A DNA stretch of 64,000 bases from Acidobacterium sp. S8 (GTDB taxonomy: Bacteria; Acidobacteriota; Terriglobia; Terriglobales; Acidobacteriaceae), in contig NZ_LMUM01000037.1 in assembly GCF_009765985.1 (NCBI RefSeq), forward strand, positions 798,747-862,746. Reading direction: 5' to 3'. The position numbers were made by a program, and so were the translations under genes. Within the stretch, counting starts at the first letter, position 1, and each line of letters begins with the position of its first letter. The notes beneath the pieces are model-generated. The model ran no database searches and had not been told where the DNA came from. It saw only the letters and a program-made list of their open reading frames with translations. Below, one piece after another: positions 31,192-40,083 of this stretch.

Positions 31192-32691
31192 TCACAGTGC
31201 CGTCGTGACAGCCTTCACTTCGGTGTAATTGTTCAGCACTTCGGAGCCCATCTCGCGGCCCCAGCCGGATTGCTTATAGCCACCGAAAGGCAGCGCCGCG
31301 TCGAAGACGTTGTGGCAGTTGATCCACACCGTGCCGGAGCGAATACGCTTGGCCATTTTGTTTGCCGTCGAAATATCGCGGGTCCAGATGCTCGCGGCAA
31401 GACCGTACGGCGTGTCATTTGCTTCCTTGGCGATGCGATCGAGATCGGAATCGTTATAAGGAATGGCGCAGACGACTGGGCCGAATATTTCTTCGCGGAT
31501 GACCTTCATATCCGGATTCGTCTTTGTCAGCACCGTCGGCTGCACAAAGTAGCCCTTGCCCGCAGCTTTTTTGCCGCCGGCTGTCGCCTTGGCGCCTTCA
31601 CTCAGGCCGGAGTCGATATAGCCGTTGACCTTCTGGAACTGCTCTTCTGAGACCAGAGGCCCCATTTCAGTCTGAGGATCGAGCCCGTTGCCGACGCGGA
31701 TCTTTGATGCGATATCGGAGACGCCTTCAACGACCTTGTCGAAGATGCTCTCGTGCGCGAGAAGCCGCGAACCGGCGCAGCAGCACTGTCCGTGATTAAA
31801 GAAGATGGCCGAAGCTGTCCCAGCAATAGCGCGATCAAGATCAGCATCCGGGAAGATAATCGCCGGTGACTTGCCACCCAGCTCCAGAGTGACCTTCTTC
31901 AAATTTCCGGCAGCGGCATGCACAATCAGCCTGCCCACCTCTGTCGATCCAGTGAAGGCGATCTTGTCGACCAGGTCATGCGCAGCCAGCGGTGCGCCCG
32001 CACCCTCACCGTATCCCGTCAGCACATTGACAACGCCATCAGGAAAACCCGCTTCGTGGATCAACTCGGCCAGCTTCAATCCGCTGAGCGGTGTCTGCTC
32101 GGCCAGCTTCAACACGACCGTACATCCGGCAGCGAGCGCGGGACCGAGCTTCCACGCAGCCATCAACAGAGGGAAATTCCACGGAATAATCTGCCCGACG
32201 ACGCCAATCGGCTCGCGCAGCGTGTAGCTCAGGTAATCGCCAGGAAAGGAAATGGGAAACGTGTGGCCCATGATCTTGGTTGACCACCCGGCCATGTAGC
32301 GGAAGAGATCGATCGCCAGAGGAACATCGGCGACGCGCGCCACGGCGAGAGGCTTGCCGTTGTCCATCGATTCGATCTCGGCAAACTCCTCCAGATGCTG
32401 CTCCATCAGGTCGGCCAGTTTCAGCAGGAGCCGGCCACGCTGCGATGGGCTCATCTTAGACCACGGGCCTTCATCGAAGGCGCGGCGAGCGGCTTTTACG
32501 GCGCGGTCAACATCTTCCGCTTCAGCCTCAGGCACGTGCGCCATAACCTCGCCCGTGGCCGGGTTGTAGACGGGGAGGGTTTTGCCGGAAGCGGCCTGTA
32601 CGAACTTGCCATCGACGAGCATGCGATGCGACTGAGAGATGAAATCTGATGTTTTGCGGTCGAGGCGGGGATCAAGGGCAATCGTTGCCAT
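31192..32691 (-). CDS. NAD(P)-dependent aldehyde dehydrogenase
   Basis: Aldehyde dehydrogenase of the classical ALDH1/2-like group, 499 residues from the ATG at 32691 (AAAGGAG upstream). It oxidises an aldehyde to the acid with NAD(P). Seen: IPWNFPLLMAAWKLGPALA (cofactor), GSTEVGRLIVHAA, VTLELGGKSPAIIF (catalytic Glu, about 267), FFNHGQCCCAGSRLL (catalytic Cys, about 301) and EIFGPVVCAIPYND. The substrate is not predictable; retinaldehyde-like, betaine or small aliphatic aldehydes are all possible. Monocistronic between two terminator-bounded regions. Confidence 0.94.
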   Translation of the reverse strand: MATIALDPRLDRKTSDFISQSHRMLVDGKFVQAASGKTLPVYNPATGEVMAHVPEAEAEDVDRAVKAARRAFDEGPWSKMSPSQRGRLLLKLADLMEQHLEEFAEIESMDNGKPLAVARVADVPLAIDLFRYMAGWSTKIMGHTFPISFPGDYLSYTLREPIGVVGQIIPWNFPLLMAAWKLGPALAAGCTVVLKLAEQTPLSGLKLAELIHEAGFPDGVVNVLTGYGEGAGAPLAAHDLVDKIAFTGSTEVGRLIVHAAAGNLKKVTLELGGKSPAIIFPDADLDRAIAGTASAIFFNHGQCCCAGSRLLAHESIFDKVVEGVSDIASKIRVGNGLDPQTEMGPLVSEEQFQKVNGYIDSGLSEGAKATAGGKKAAGKGYFVQPTVLTKTNPDMKVIREEIFGPVVCAIPYNDSDLDRIAKEANDTPYGLAASIWTRDISTANKMAKRIRSGTVWINCHNVFDAALPFGGYKQSGWGREMGSEVLNNYTEVKAVTTAL

Positions 32692-32832
32692 AGCGAAACT
32701 CCTTTGCGGACGGCCACATTTCAAAAGACGTAGAAGGGCCGAATCTGCGCAGCCAACACAATACACCCCGCGCAGAGGCGCTGTAAAAGACACGGCAACA
32801 GAGGGTTTTCAAGGTATTGAACAGCAGCACTC

Positions 32833-32861
32833 TTGCGTAAGAGAAGCAATCATTCTATGCT
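32833..32861 (+). promoter_or_regulatory. Promoter of PadR-ADOP module 2
   Basis: TTGCGT (32833-32838), 17-base spacer, TATGCT (32856-32861), about 25 bases before the PadR ribosome site GAGGGGAG. Spacing is ideal and both hexamers match well. Confidence 0.55.
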
Positions 32862-32885
32862 CTTGTCAATCATTGAGGGGAGAGC

Positions 32886-33215
32886 ATGACGAAATCAAAC
32901 GACCTGCTCCAGGGCACGCTGGACCTGTTGATTCTCAAAACTCTGAGCCTTGAGCCAATGCACGGCTGGGCCATTGCGCAGCGTATTCATCAGCTCTCGA
33001 ACGATGTTCTGCGCGTGAACCAGAGCGCGCTCTATCCTGCGCTACACCGCCTTGAGCATCAGGCATGGATTCAGGCTGAATGGGGCGAATCGGAGAACAA
33101 CCGTCGCGCCAAATACTACTCGTTGACTAAAGCCGGGCGGAAACGCCTCGAAGCAGAAGAGCAATCATGGGATCGACTCTCATCGGCGGTCCAGGGTGTT
33201 TTGAAAGCTGTGTGA
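32886..33215 (+). CDS. PadR-family regulator, ADOP-linked (second copy)
   Basis: Second acidobacterial PadR protein, 109 residues, paralogous to the one at 1250: LLQGTLDLLILKTLSLEPMH, VNQSALYPALHRLEHQAWIQ, ENNRRAKYYSLTKAGRKRLE. The winged helix is about residues 8-85 with a short C-terminal dimerisation helix. GAGGGGAG lies just before the ATG. The stop lies 8 bases before the ADOP start, and its TGA merges with the GAGG ribosome site, as in module 1. Probably represses this two-gene operon. Confidence 0.93.
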   Translation: MTKSNDLLQGTLDLLILKTLSLEPMHGWAIAQRIHQLSNDVLRVNQSALYPALHRLEHQAWIQAEWGESENNRRAKYYSLTKAGRKRLEAEEQSWDRLSSAVQGVLKAV

Positions 33216-33223
33216 GGTTTTCG

Positions 33224-35899
33224 ATGCGCATTGTTCAAAGCCTGCTTCGCCGTCTGCGTTCCTTGCTGAAAAAAGATTCGAGCAATGTGGATTTGAGCGA
33301 AGAGTTGCAGTTTCATCTCGAGCATCAGGTAGAAGCAAACATCTCCCGCGGCATGTCGCCCGAGGAGGCGAAGGCGGCAGCAAGAGCCGAATTCGGCAGC
33401 GTAGCGGGAGCCACAGAAGCCAGCTATGAAGCCCGTGGCGTAGCTTTGCTCGACGACCTTGTGCAGGACGTTCGCTACGGTCTGAGGACGCTCATCAAGC
33501 ATCGCTCTTTCACTCTTGTCACCATCCTCACTCTCGCTCTGGGAATCGGTGCATGTACGGCGATCTTCAGCGTTGTGAATGCCGTGCTCATCCGGTCGCT
33601 GCCTTATGGCGATGCGGGCAAACTGGTCTACCTCTTCACACCGAATCCTCAGCTTGGTCTCCCTGCTGAGGTTTTCGGACCCAGCTATGCGGATTATTCG
33701 GATTTGAAGAAGCAGAGTCATTCTTTCTCCGAGATGACGTTGTTTGGACAAGGAACCTACAACCTCGCTGCGGGTGATCGGCTGGAAAGAGTGAGCGCCG
33801 CGACAGTCGACGCCGATTTCTTTGCGACTCTGCAATCCACTCCTGAGCTTGGCCGCGTTATCAGCACAAGTGACGAGCAGCCGGGGAACAATCGTGTCGT
33901 TGTCATCAGTCATACACTCTGGCAGAACATGCTTGGCGGAAGAAGCGACATTTTGGGATCTACGCTGCGGCTCGATGGAACTTCCTATCAGATCGTTGGC
34001 GTCATGCCGCGAGATTTTGGCTATCCGCACAAAAGCGATCTCGCTTATGGCAATGGCCGCATCGACACGACGCAGCTCTGGATGCCTTCCGCTTTAACAC
34101 CTCAGCAGCGGGCGGATCGAGAAGCCTCCAACGGTTATGCCATTGCACGCTTGAAGCCGGACGTGACGTTGCGAGAAGCGCAGACCGAGATGAGCACGAT
34201 CATGGCTCGACTGAATCTGCTTCATACTCCGGAGATGCGTGGGTGGGGCGCATATATCAAACCGTTTCGAGATAGCGCCGTGGGCCCGGTGAGGCCGTTG
34301 ATGTGGTTGCTGATGGGAGCCGTCGGAGTTGTGCTGCTGATCGCATGCGGCAATGCTGCCAACCTTTTGCTGGCAAGGGCTGCCACCAGAACTCACGAAC
34401 TGGGCGTGCGAGCAACGTTAGGCGCGCGGCGCGGCCGGCTGTTACGTCAAATGTTGACGGAATCTCTGATGCTGAGCGTGGCAGCCGGTTTTGTGGGTAT
34501 CGGGTTGGCCTACTGTTTTCTTCATGTACTTCTAAAACTTGATCCCGGAGATATTCCGCGCATGCTCGACGCAACGCTGGATATCCGTGTCATGGTCTTC
34601 GTTATTTTTGTGACTGTGCTGACCAGCGTTCTCTTCGGCATTCTGCCCTCTCTTGCTGCAACGCGTATCAATCTCGCGGAATTTCTAAAGAGCGGCGGTA
34701 TGCGCGGCATCATGGGAGATCGCAGGAGAGTGAGAAACGGCCTGGCGATTGCACAGGTTGCACTCGTAGTTGTCCTGCTTACAGGAGCCGGTCTGCTGCT
34801 TCGGAGCTATGTCAAAATTCTTTCCCTTCAAACTGGCTTCGCCGCCTCTACCGTCACCGTGAATGTGCAGCTGAACCCGCAGTATGAAAGTGCGCAGAAG
34901 AGGTGGGATTTTTTCGAGCAGCTTCTTGACAAGGTAAAACTGGTTCACGGAGTTCAAGCTGCGGGCGTAGTGGACTATCTGCCGCTAAGCAACTCAGAGA
35001 GCCTGACCTTCTTTGACGTTCTCGGTTATGCAAACCAGAAAAATCAGCTCGTGGAGACGTGGAGGGTCACACCGGATTATCTTTCCGCGATGCAGATCCC
35101 TTTGCTCGAGGGCAGAGGTTTTAATGATGACGATGGGCCCGGACACTCACCGGTAGCGCTGGTCAACGAGGCCTTTGCGAAGAAATATCTCGTTGGCAGC
35201 AATGCAGTCGGGCATAAGCTTCGCATGTCGTCTCAAGACCCGTGGACGACGATCATTGGTGTCGTGGGGGATGTTCGGAGCAGAAGTCTTGAGGCCGCCG
35301 TACCGCCGCAAATGTACACGCCATTCTGGCAGAGAGACTTTGGAGACAATCTCATGGGCATGAGCGCCTTCATTGCAGTGCGCTCATTCTTGCCGCAGGA
35401 TGTCGTTGTCTCTGAAGTTCGTTCAGTCGTGCGAAGTCTCGATCCGAATCTGGCCATTGCAAACGTTCATGCCATGGGTGCCTTGGAAACAGCGGCCGCA
35501 GCCAGACGCCGCTTCCAGACAACCTTGTTGGCCGTATTCTCAGGGATCGCTATGGTGCTCGCTATTGTCGGTGTGTATGGCCTGCTTGCGTACTCAGTCA
35601 GGCAGAGAACAGGAGAGATCGGCATCCGGATGGCGCTCGGTTCCTCTCGCGTGGGAGCAATGCGCCTGGTTTTGCAGGAGGGGCTCCGCCTGCTCGGAAT
35701 TGGTTTGTTGGTCGGCCTCGCCGCAGCTTTGGCGTGCATGCGGCTGTTATCCGGCTTTCTCTATGACGTGCCTGCTATCGACCCGCTTACATTTCTCATG
35801 GTTCCAGCATTGCTGTTCGCTGCAACGTTCATCGCATGCCTCATCCCGGGATACAGAGCGGCATCCATCGATCCGATAAACGCATTGCGCCACGAGTAG
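33224..35899 (+). CDS. ADOP-type FtsX/MacB-like permease (second copy)
   Basis: Second duplicated orphan permease, about 891 residues from the ATG at 33224. Prefix domain with ELQFHLEHQVEANISRGMSP; first permease helix near 105-125 (SFTLVTILTLALGIGACTAI); MacB-type periplasmic domains around 135-355 and 560-750; FtsX parts near 370-500 and 770-890 with VRQRTGEIGIRMALGSSRVG. Organisation equals the copy at 1585, but sequence identity is only moderate, so this is an old paralogue, not a recent duplication. No ATPase gene nearby. The earlier in-frame start at 33167 lies inside the PadR gene and is rejected. Confidence 0.9.
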   Translation: MRIVQSLLRRLRSLLKKDSSNVDLSEELQFHLEHQVEANISRGMSPEEAKAAARAEFGSVAGATEASYEARGVALLDDLVQDVRYGLRTLIKHRSFTLVTILTLALGIGACTAIFSVVNAVLIRSLPYGDAGKLVYLFTPNPQLGLPAEVFGPSYADYSDLKKQSHSFSEMTLFGQGTYNLAAGDRLERVSAATVDADFFATLQSTPELGRVISTSDEQPGNNRVVVISHTLWQNMLGGRSDILGSTLRLDGTSYQIVGVMPRDFGYPHKSDLAYGNGRIDTTQLWMPSALTPQQRADREASNGYAIARLKPDVTLREAQTEMSTIMARLNLLHTPEMRGWGAYIKPFRDSAVGPVRPLMWLLMGAVGVVLLIACGNAANLLLARAATRTHELGVRATLGARRGRLLRQMLTESLMLSVAAGFVGIGLAYCFLHVLLKLDPGDIPRMLDATLDIRVMVFVIFVTVLTSVLFGILPSLAATRINLAEFLKSGGMRGIMGDRRRVRNGLAIAQVALVVVLLTGAGLLLRSYVKILSLQTGFAASTVTVNVQLNPQYESAQKRWDFFEQLLDKVKLVHGVQAAGVVDYLPLSNSESLTFFDVLGYANQKNQLVETWRVTPDYLSAMQIPLLEGRGFNDDDGPGHSPVALVNEAFAKKYLVGSNAVGHKLRMSSQDPWTTIIGVVGDVRSRSLEAAVPPQMYTPFWQRDFGDNLMGMSAFIAVRSFLPQDVVVSEVRSVVRSLDPNLAIANVHAMGALETAAAARRRFQTTLLAVFSGIAMVLAIVGVYGLLAYSVRQRTGEIGIRMALGSSRVGAMRLVLQEGLRLLGIGLLVGLAAALACMRLLSGFLYDVPAIDPLTFLMVPALLFAATFIACLIPGYRAASIDPINALRHE

Positions 35900-35909
35900 T
35901 AAGTGTCGT

Positions 35910-38156
35910 TTATTCACCGAACCGCAGCCGGAGGCCAAAACGCGCGAGACGTGGTGTACCGAGGGTCGTCAGTGGGGTTTTTCCCACTTCAATCGACCGG
36001 TCGAAAAGATTCTCCCCAGCCGCAAACAGCTCAACATGCCGTCCAAACTCACGCGAGCCGTATGCGTCGAGGCGGAAATAGCTGTGGAGCAGATAATTGT
36101 TCGCGTCATCGTCAAATTGGCGTCCACTGATACGTGCCTGGAGACTTAATACTCCGATCCGACGATCGCTGACACGCACCTGGGTAGTCGCCATGTTGCG
36201 CGCGACCTGTGGAATCCAATTGCCGACAAGCTGAGGCTGCTGTGTGTAACTGGTAACTGTCGCGTTCGCAAATTGATAGCCGCCGGTTAGCGTGGCCCAG
36301 CGTACCGGATGCGACTCGTAATCGACTGAGACGCCGCGGCTTTCAATCTGCCCGAGATTTTCGCGCTGCAGCAGCGTGGATGTCGGCGTGCTGCTCAGCG
36401 TAAGCGCCGTGATCGGGCGATTCACCCGTGTCCAGAAATAACTCACGCGCAACATCGATTGCCATTGCGGCAGGTTTGCCTGGAAACCCGTTTCCCATCC
36501 CGTAGCGCGTTCTGAGCGCAGGTTCGCATTGGGCAGCGTGACCTGCTGGCCTACCTGACCCGTGCGGTAAAGCTCGTTCTGAGTAGGTGCGCGATAAGCG
36601 CGAAATCCGGAGGCATGCAGCGCGAAGTTGCTGGTGATGCGCCGCGAAAGTCCGAGACGCGGATCGAAGACCGTCTCACTGAACGATGGATATGTCTTGA
36701 CAGTATTCTGTGTCCACTGCGCTGCATCGAAATTTGAAAAATGATCGACACGCCCCGAGGCGCTCAGTGTCCACTTGCCGGGAGTTGAAAGCGCTTCGCC
36801 GTAAATACCCGTCTGCCTCTGACGGGCTGCTGTGTTCTGGATGCCGCCGGCGCCAGCGAAGAGCACTTCATCATCCGACGCGCGGACATCGTGCGTATCC
36901 GCGCCGGCAAGCACGACTGTTTTTGCGCCGATTGGCTGTCGCCAGTGCGCTGCTGCTCCAAGCTCATCTGCAGGGTCTTCTGCGTAACGAGTCAGAGTTT
37001 CCGCAGTGCGAGTGGAGTTGATCGACGAAAATGTCTGGCGGTAATGCTCCGTGCTGCCGTAGAAGCGAAACGTAAGTTGTGACCAGTCCGTGCCCGCCGA
37101 GTATCGCCAAAGTCGTGTCGCGTTCTTTTGCAGTGGCGTGCCGTTGTCGCGAGCCTCGTTGAATCCACTCCCGCGCAAAAAGATACGGTTACTGTTACGA
37201 ATTGTACGCTCCAGATCGATTAGCCCATTCTGCGAATGCACGTTGTTCGCCTGGTCAATGGGGCCGCGCAGATCGGGAGCTGTAAGGATGTATCCGTCTG
37301 TGCCGACGATGCCGCCCGCAAACAAGCCGCCCCAGGGACCGCGCTTCAGAGAAGCCAGCACGCCATTCTCGGTTGTGCTTTCACCGCCATAGCCGGTTGT
37401 CAGTGCAAAAACATCTCGTTCCGGCTTCACCGGCATCACGTCAATGACGCCACCAATGGCACTCGACCCATAGAGATCGGAGGCTCCGCCGCGCACCACT
37501 TCCACCGATTGCACCGCGAGCGCCGGCATCTCTTCCCAATGGATCCAACCACCGTAAGGATCATTCAGCGGCACATCGTCGGAGACAACCAGCGTGCGGC
37601 TCGCCGCAGTCGAACCCAGTCCGCGCAGCGATATGCCCTGCGACGTAGGGTTCGCCACGAGCGAGCTTGAACGGCGAAAAAGTTCTACTCCCGGCACCTG
37701 CCGAAGACGGCCGTCGAGCGCTGGTGTAGCCGCCTCCTGTAGCTGTCGCGTTCCCATCACGCGAGTGCTGACCGGGCTGTCTAGTGTGTCCAACGGGGAG
37801 CGATACGCCGTGACGACCACTTCTTCATGGTGCTGCAGTAAAGTGATGTGTGCGTCAGCGAGAGGCAAAAGTGTAACCGTAATGGTTCCATATCCCGGAG
37901 CGTTCGCCCGCACCGTAATAGCAGCCTGAGATGAATTCGAAAAGTGGAACCTTCCATCGTCCCCACTTACGGCGAGTACAGAGCCATCCGTGCCATCAAT
38001 CTCAGCATGCGCAATGGGGCTACCATCGTCATTGAGCACAATGCCGGAGAATGGTTGCAACTGCTGGGCCCGGCAGACAGGCAAAAGAATGAAGCCATAC
38101 AACAAGGATGCGACCATCAGCAAGCCAAAGCTGGTTACTTGTCTCTTCATCTTCAT
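35910..38156 (-). CDS. TonB-dependent outer-membrane receptor
   Basis: TonB-dependent transporter, 748 residues. A signal peptide (about 1-31) is followed by a carboxypeptidase-regulatory-like beta domain (about 35-110, SGIVLNDDGSPIAHAEIDGT), a plug (about 115-225: VVTAYRSPLDTLDSPVSTRV, SQGISLRGLGSTAASRTLVV, VEVVRGGASDLYGSSAIGGV) and a barrel to the end (RFGLRLRFGE). The plug is of the BtuB/CirA/FepA class; the substrate could be cobalamin, a siderophore or a carbohydrate. It starts 5 bases after the folK stop on the same strand, so it may be in the folK transcript. It ends 10 bases from the converging ADOP gene. Confidence 0.9.
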   Translation of the reverse strand: MKMKRQVTSFGLLMVASLLYGFILLPVCRAQQLQPFSGIVLNDDGSPIAHAEIDGTDGSVLAVSGDDGRFHFSNSSQAAITVRANAPGYGTITVTLLPLADAHITLLQHHEEVVVTAYRSPLDTLDSPVSTRVMGTRQLQEAATPALDGRLRQVPGVELFRRSSSLVANPTSQGISLRGLGSTAASRTLVVSDDVPLNDPYGGWIHWEEMPALAVQSVEVVRGGASDLYGSSAIGGVIDVMPVKPERDVFALTTGYGGESTTENGVLASLKRGPWGGLFAGGIVGTDGYILTAPDLRGPIDQANNVHSQNGLIDLERTIRNSNRIFLRGSGFNEARDNGTPLQKNATRLWRYSAGTDWSQLTFRFYGSTEHYRQTFSSINSTRTAETLTRYAEDPADELGAAAHWRQPIGAKTVVLAGADTHDVRASDDEVLFAGAGGIQNTAARQRQTGIYGEALSTPGKWTLSASGRVDHFSNFDAAQWTQNTVKTYPSFSETVFDPRLGLSRRITSNFALHASGFRAYRAPTQNELYRTGQVGQQVTLPNANLRSERATGWETGFQANLPQWQSMLRVSYFWTRVNRPITALTLSSTPTSTLLQRENLGQIESRGVSVDYESHPVRWATLTGGYQFANATVTSYTQQPQLVGNWIPQVARNMATTQVRVSDRRIGVLSLQARISGRQFDDDANNYLLHSYFRLDAYGSREFGRHVELFAAGENLFDRSIEVGKTPLTTLGTPRLARFGLRLRFGE

Positions 38157-38161
38157 TCATT

Positions 38162-38695
38162 CTACGGACGCGTCAAAATATGAACCGCGTTGATGCTGTT
38201 CGCACCGATATCAGGGAGGGAGCCGAGCAATTCCTTCATGGTTCGGCGAAGGATCGGATGCACGTGCTCTGGCGCGATTTCAGTCAGAGGCGCAAGAACA
38301 AATCTCCTCTCCGTGAGAGCGGGATGCGGCAGCGTAAGCGAAGAAGTGTTCACAATCAGGTCATCTACCAGCAGCAGGTCGAGATCGAGTGTGCGCGGCC
38401 CTTTCGGAGTACTGCGATTGCGGTCGCGTCCAAAGCTGCGTTCAATCACAAGAAGCTGTTCCAGAATTAACTCCGGCGCAGCAGCCGTGCGAAGCGCAGC
38501 CACGGCATTTGCGAACGAAGGCTGATCGACCAATCCAACCGGGACTGTTTCGTAGAGCGAGGAGCGCGCGACGACTTCGCCAACCTTGCTGAGAGCGTGG
38601 AATGCGGCCTCAATCGTCTCCGCGGGCGAGCCCGCTAAAGAGGGAAGGTTCGATCCCAGGCCAATATAAGCCATGTGCATGTCAGTCAATGTCAT
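38162..38695 (-). CDS. folK: 2-amino-4-hydroxy-6-hydroxymethyldihydropteridine pyrophosphokinase
   Basis: HPPK transfers pyrophosphate from ATP to the pterin in folate synthesis; about 177 residues. Motifs: AYIGLGSNLPSLAGSP (nucleotide loop), SSLYETVPVGLVDQPSFANA, RSFGRDRNRSTPKGPRTLDLD (the conserved ATP/pterin motif with Asp pairs) and LPHPALTERRFVLAPLTEIA. The start among ATGs at 38695, 38680 and 38674 is uncertain because none has a clear ribosome site. Divergent from nadD with only about 50 bases between starts. folC, the other folate gene here, is 15 kb away. Confidence 0.95.
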   Translation of the reverse strand: MTLTDMHMAYIGLGSNLPSLAGSPAETIEAAFHALSKVGEVVARSSLYETVPVGLVDQPSFANAVAALRTAAAPELILEQLLVIERSFGRDRNRSTPKGPRTLDLDLLLVDDLIVNTSSLTLPHPALTERRFVLAPLTEIAPEHVHPILRRTMKELLGSLPDIGANSINAVHILTRP

Positions 38696-38746
38696 CGTGA
38701 GGTCTGCGCAGGAACAGTTTACGATCATCGGAAGAGCATTTTTGAT

Positions 38747-39418
38747 ATGCGAATTGCTTTCTTCGGCGGAACCTTTGATCCGCCTCATCTCGGACACCTG
38801 ACGATCGCCCGTGCGGCGGCTGATCGCCTGTCTCTCGATCGCGTTCTCTTCGCGCCCGTCGGCAGCCAGCCGCTGAAGCAGGATTCCTCTATCGCCGCCT
38901 TCGCCGACCGTATGGCGATGGTAAAACTGGCCGTTGCTGGCGATCCACGTTATGCCGCTTCCGATATCGACGCGCCGCGCGCAGATGGTCAGCCAAACTA
39001 CACTATCGATACCATTCTTCGGTTGAAGGACACGTTGAACGTCGAAGACCGGATCTTCTGTCTTATCGGAGCCGATTCGTTTCTATCCCTGCGCCACTGG
39101 TACCGCGCATTTGAGCTTTTGTTCGCTTGCGAATTTATTGTTGCCGGGCGCCCCGGCTTCGATCTGGCCGATGCAGAACAATCTCTGTCGCCATCAGCGC
39201 GCATTGTCGGCGACCCGATGCACACTCCCGGCCTCGATACCGTGAAGCTCACAAACGACGCGGGAAAGCATGCCACCCTTTATTTTCTGCCGGATCTGCA
39301 TGAAGATATCTCCGCTACCGAGCTGCGAGAGGCACTCGCGAAGCCAGGTACACCGGCGCAGGAGCTGCCGCCATCGGTAGCGGAGTATATTCAGCAGCAC
39401 CATCTTTATCGTGGATAG
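38747..39418 (+). CDS. nadD: Nicotinate-nucleotide adenylyltransferase
   Basis: NadD adenylates nicotinate mononucleotide in NAD synthesis; 223 residues, the usual size. The nucleotidyltransferase motif GGTFDPPHLGHLTIA is at about 6-20, DSFLSLRHWYRAFELL in the middle and the ISATELREAL (ISSTxIR-type) signature near the C-terminus (about 190-199). The start is set by the family N-terminus MRIAFFGGTFDP; codons from 38675 are untranslated leader. Divergent from folK and 79 bases upstream of rsfS, a very common gene neighbour. Confidence 0.96.
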   Translation: MRIAFFGGTFDPPHLGHLTIARAAADRLSLDRVLFAPVGSQPLKQDSSIAAFADRMAMVKLAVAGDPRYAASDIDAPRADGQPNYTIDTILRLKDTLNVEDRIFCLIGADSFLSLRHWYRAFELLFACEFIVAGRPGFDLADAEQSLSPSARIVGDPMHTPGLDTVKLTNDAGKHATLYFLPDLHEDISATELREALAKPGTPAQELPPSVAEYIQQHHLYRG

Positions 39419-39497
39419 AAACTCGATGCCTCTGGCGCTCAGAGTGCCGTCCACGCTACGATGAAGCGTTGCACCGAAAGAGAGCATCCCAAAAAGA

Positions 39498-40034
39498 ATG
39501 GCATCCACCGAAACCCGCAAAATGGTGCTGGCTGCCGCAGCAGCCTGCGAAGACAAAAAGGGCGAAAACACCCGCGTCCTGGAACTGGATCCCGCTGATT
39601 CAGGCTTCACCGACTTTTTCCTTATCACCAGCGCCGCAAATGACCGCCAGGCAGTCGCTATTGGTGATGAGATTGAGCTTCGCCTGAAGCGCGAGTTCGG
39701 TACTTATCCAAACTCGGTTGAAGGCCGAAAACAGGGTGAATGGATCCTGATCGACTACGTTGACTTCGTAGTCCACATCTTCCTCGATGAGAAGCGCGCT
39801 TTCTACGATTTGGAGCGACTCTGGAAGTCTGCGCAGGCCGTCGATCTGGAGGCACTCAAGGCCGCGCTGACTGAAAAGGTCGTCGCCAGCCGTAAGAAGA
39901 GCGTGGCGAAGAAATCTGCAGCGAAGGCGACGCCGAAGAAAGCAGCGAAGTCAGTCCCCGCGAAAGCTAAAAAAGCTGCCGCGAAAAAATCCCCGGCAAA
40001 AGCGCCGTCGAAAAAAACTACTCCCAAAAAATAA
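39498..40034 (+). CDS. rsfS: Ribosome silencing factor RsfS with histone-H1-like tail
   Basis: RsfS binds L14 and blocks 30S-50S joining when nutrients run low. The core (about residues 5-125) has the family motifs: LDPADSGFTDFFLITSAANDR, VEGRKQGEWILIDYVDFVVH and IFLDEKRAFYDLERLW. The remaining 50 residues are almost only Lys, Ala, Pro and Ser in repeats such as KKSAAKATPKKAAK, like the C-terminus of histone H1. The tail is highly basic, surely disordered, and could grip rRNA or DNA. Total 178 residues versus about 105-130 usual. Its stop lies in the stem of the terminator that follows. Confidence 0.93.
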   Translation: MASTETRKMVLAAAAACEDKKGENTRVLELDPADSGFTDFFLITSAANDRQAVAIGDEIELRLKREFGTYPNSVEGRKQGEWILIDYVDFVVHIFLDEKRAFYDLERLWKSAQAVDLEALKAALTEKVVASRKKSVAKKSAAKATPKKAAKSVPAKAKKAAAKKSPAKAPSKKTTPKK

Positions 40035-40066
40035 GATGAGGCGCCGCACGGGCGCCTCATCTTATT
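40030..40066. terminator. Bidirectional terminator overlapping the rsfS stop
   Basis: AATAAGATGAGGCGCC (40030-40045), loop GCACG, GGCGCCTCATCTTATT (40051-40066): a perfect 16-bp stem whose A/T ends provide U tracts on both strands. It includes the rsfS stop codon and also closes the converging TonB receptor gene. Confidence 0.88.
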
Positions 40067-40083
40067 TGTCCTCTTAGCGTCTG

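Noticed and set aside
33116-34030. 304-codon minus-strand frame opposite PadR/ADOP module 2
   Set aside because: Shadow frame overlapping two clear genes.
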